A stretch of DNA of 64,000 nucleotides, from assembly GCA_001770935.1 (NCBI GenBank), contig MESI01000009.1, positions 47,413 to 111,412 of the forward strand. The letters are read 5' to 3'. Source of the stretch: Burkholderiales bacterium RIFCSPLOWO2_12_FULL_61_40 (GTDB lineage Bacteria > Pseudomonadota > Gammaproteobacteria > Burkholderiales > Burkholderiaceae_C). The translations under genes and the position numbers were made by a program. Under the pieces are notes generated by a model. That model did not search any database and was not told where the DNA came from. It saw only the letters and a list, made by a program, of their open reading frames with translations. Shown piece after piece: positions 63,912 through 64,000 of this stretch; the stretch's first letter is position 1; each line of letters starts with the position of its first letter.

Positions 63912-64000
63912 TTCCATTTCCATATCAATGCGATATGTCGTTGCCCCTCCTGGTCGTGCTAAAGCACTGCCTGCGTCGGGGCGCCTCATCTCTCATTGAT
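63908..64000 (+). repeat. 95-base structured element, copy B, cut by the right window edge
   Basis: Starts on the stop codon of the HD-GYP gene (GTAATTCCATTTCC) and reads to the last base of the window (CATTGAT). 93 bases visible; nearly identical to copy A, with the loop of the GTGC/GCAC hairpin two bases shorter, one T/G change and one C/T change. It has the same orientation relative to its upstream gene as copy A has to cheY. It may continue past the window. Confidence 0.85.

Noticed and set aside
1..64000. tRNA genes, rRNA, CRISPR arrays, insertion sequences, phage or defence genes
   Set aside because: No tRNA-like cloverleaf, no regularly spaced repeats, and no transposase, integrase or restriction-type protein was seen.
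63908..64000. The 95-base element as a known c-di-GMP riboswitch (GEMM I or II)
   Set aside because: I do not find the conserved GEMM core or tetraloop-receptor features, and both copies lie after a stop codon rather than before a start.

Overview
The window is a high-GC bacterial chromosome segment from a betaproteobacterium, most likely a member of the Comamonadaceae (Rhodoferax/Polaromonas/Acidovorax type). The evidence is the gene order (pyk-fba-purC-purE-purK-sua5; dprA-smg; yajC-secD-secF; mltA; yhdP; glnE), the fused indolepyruvate:ferredoxin oxidoreductase next to an Lrp-type regulator, and two short palindromic repeat families that I recognise from that family. Genus is an inference. 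I see no phage, insertion sequence, CRISPR array, rRNA or tRNA.

Layout. 1-2836 (minus strand): tsaB-rimI-udg-pyrF, with pyrF running off the left edge. 2851-4895: a decayed EamA transporter tail, then dacB and a SemiSWEET gene on the plus strand. 5096-8026 (minus): purE-purK-sua5. 8074-9937: a thioredoxin-TPR co-chaperone and an HDOD protein. 10005-13673 (minus): pyk-fba-purC. 13719-34196: a dense signalling block of 14 genes. It holds a REC-PAS-GGDEF-EAL protein, a hybrid kinase, a REC-GGDEF protein, a receiver plus MCP-like pair, a GAF-PAS hybrid kinase, a REC-EAL protein, and a chemotaxis operon cheY-STAS-cheA-mcp-cheW-cheR-cheD-cheB. 34621-35814: pgk. In related genomes pgk lies close to pyk, so the signalling block looks like an insertion into a glycolysis/purine gene cluster. 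35924-38629 (minus): def-fmt-azlC-azlD. 38830-41787 (plus): a LysM protein, dprA and smg. 41810-51313 (minus): the indolepyruvate oxidoreductase, yajC, secD, secF and a DUF1631 protein. 51511-55236: an lrp-type regulator, cheV, mltA, a 48-residue membrane protein and a nitrilase-family amidase. 55233-62587: yhdP, glnE and rfaE2. 62682-63911: a degenerate HD-GYP protein at the right edge.

How the genes work together. The chemotaxis operon is complete for excitation (CheA, CheW, CheY, MCP) and adaptation (CheR, CheB, CheD), with an extra STAS protein; cheV lies separately. The neighbouring two-component genes include two apparent diguanylate cyclases, both with a product-inhibition site, and two EAL phosphodiesterases. 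CheA carries two 24-residue motifs resembling the c-di-GMP-binding MshEN motif, so the block may couple chemotaxis to c-di-GMP.

The most unusual non-coding signal is a ~95-base element present twice, nearly identical. Each copy begins on the stop codon of a signalling gene (cheY at 33834, HD-GYP at 63908) and lies in the same orientation relative to that gene. It can fold into two mutually exclusive structures. A second theme is a short repeat family of which eight copies are visible. Half lie between genes or at a gene remnant's end; the other half are read in frame inside sua5, purK, fmt and dprA. A different palindromic repeat adds about 31 residues to fmt.
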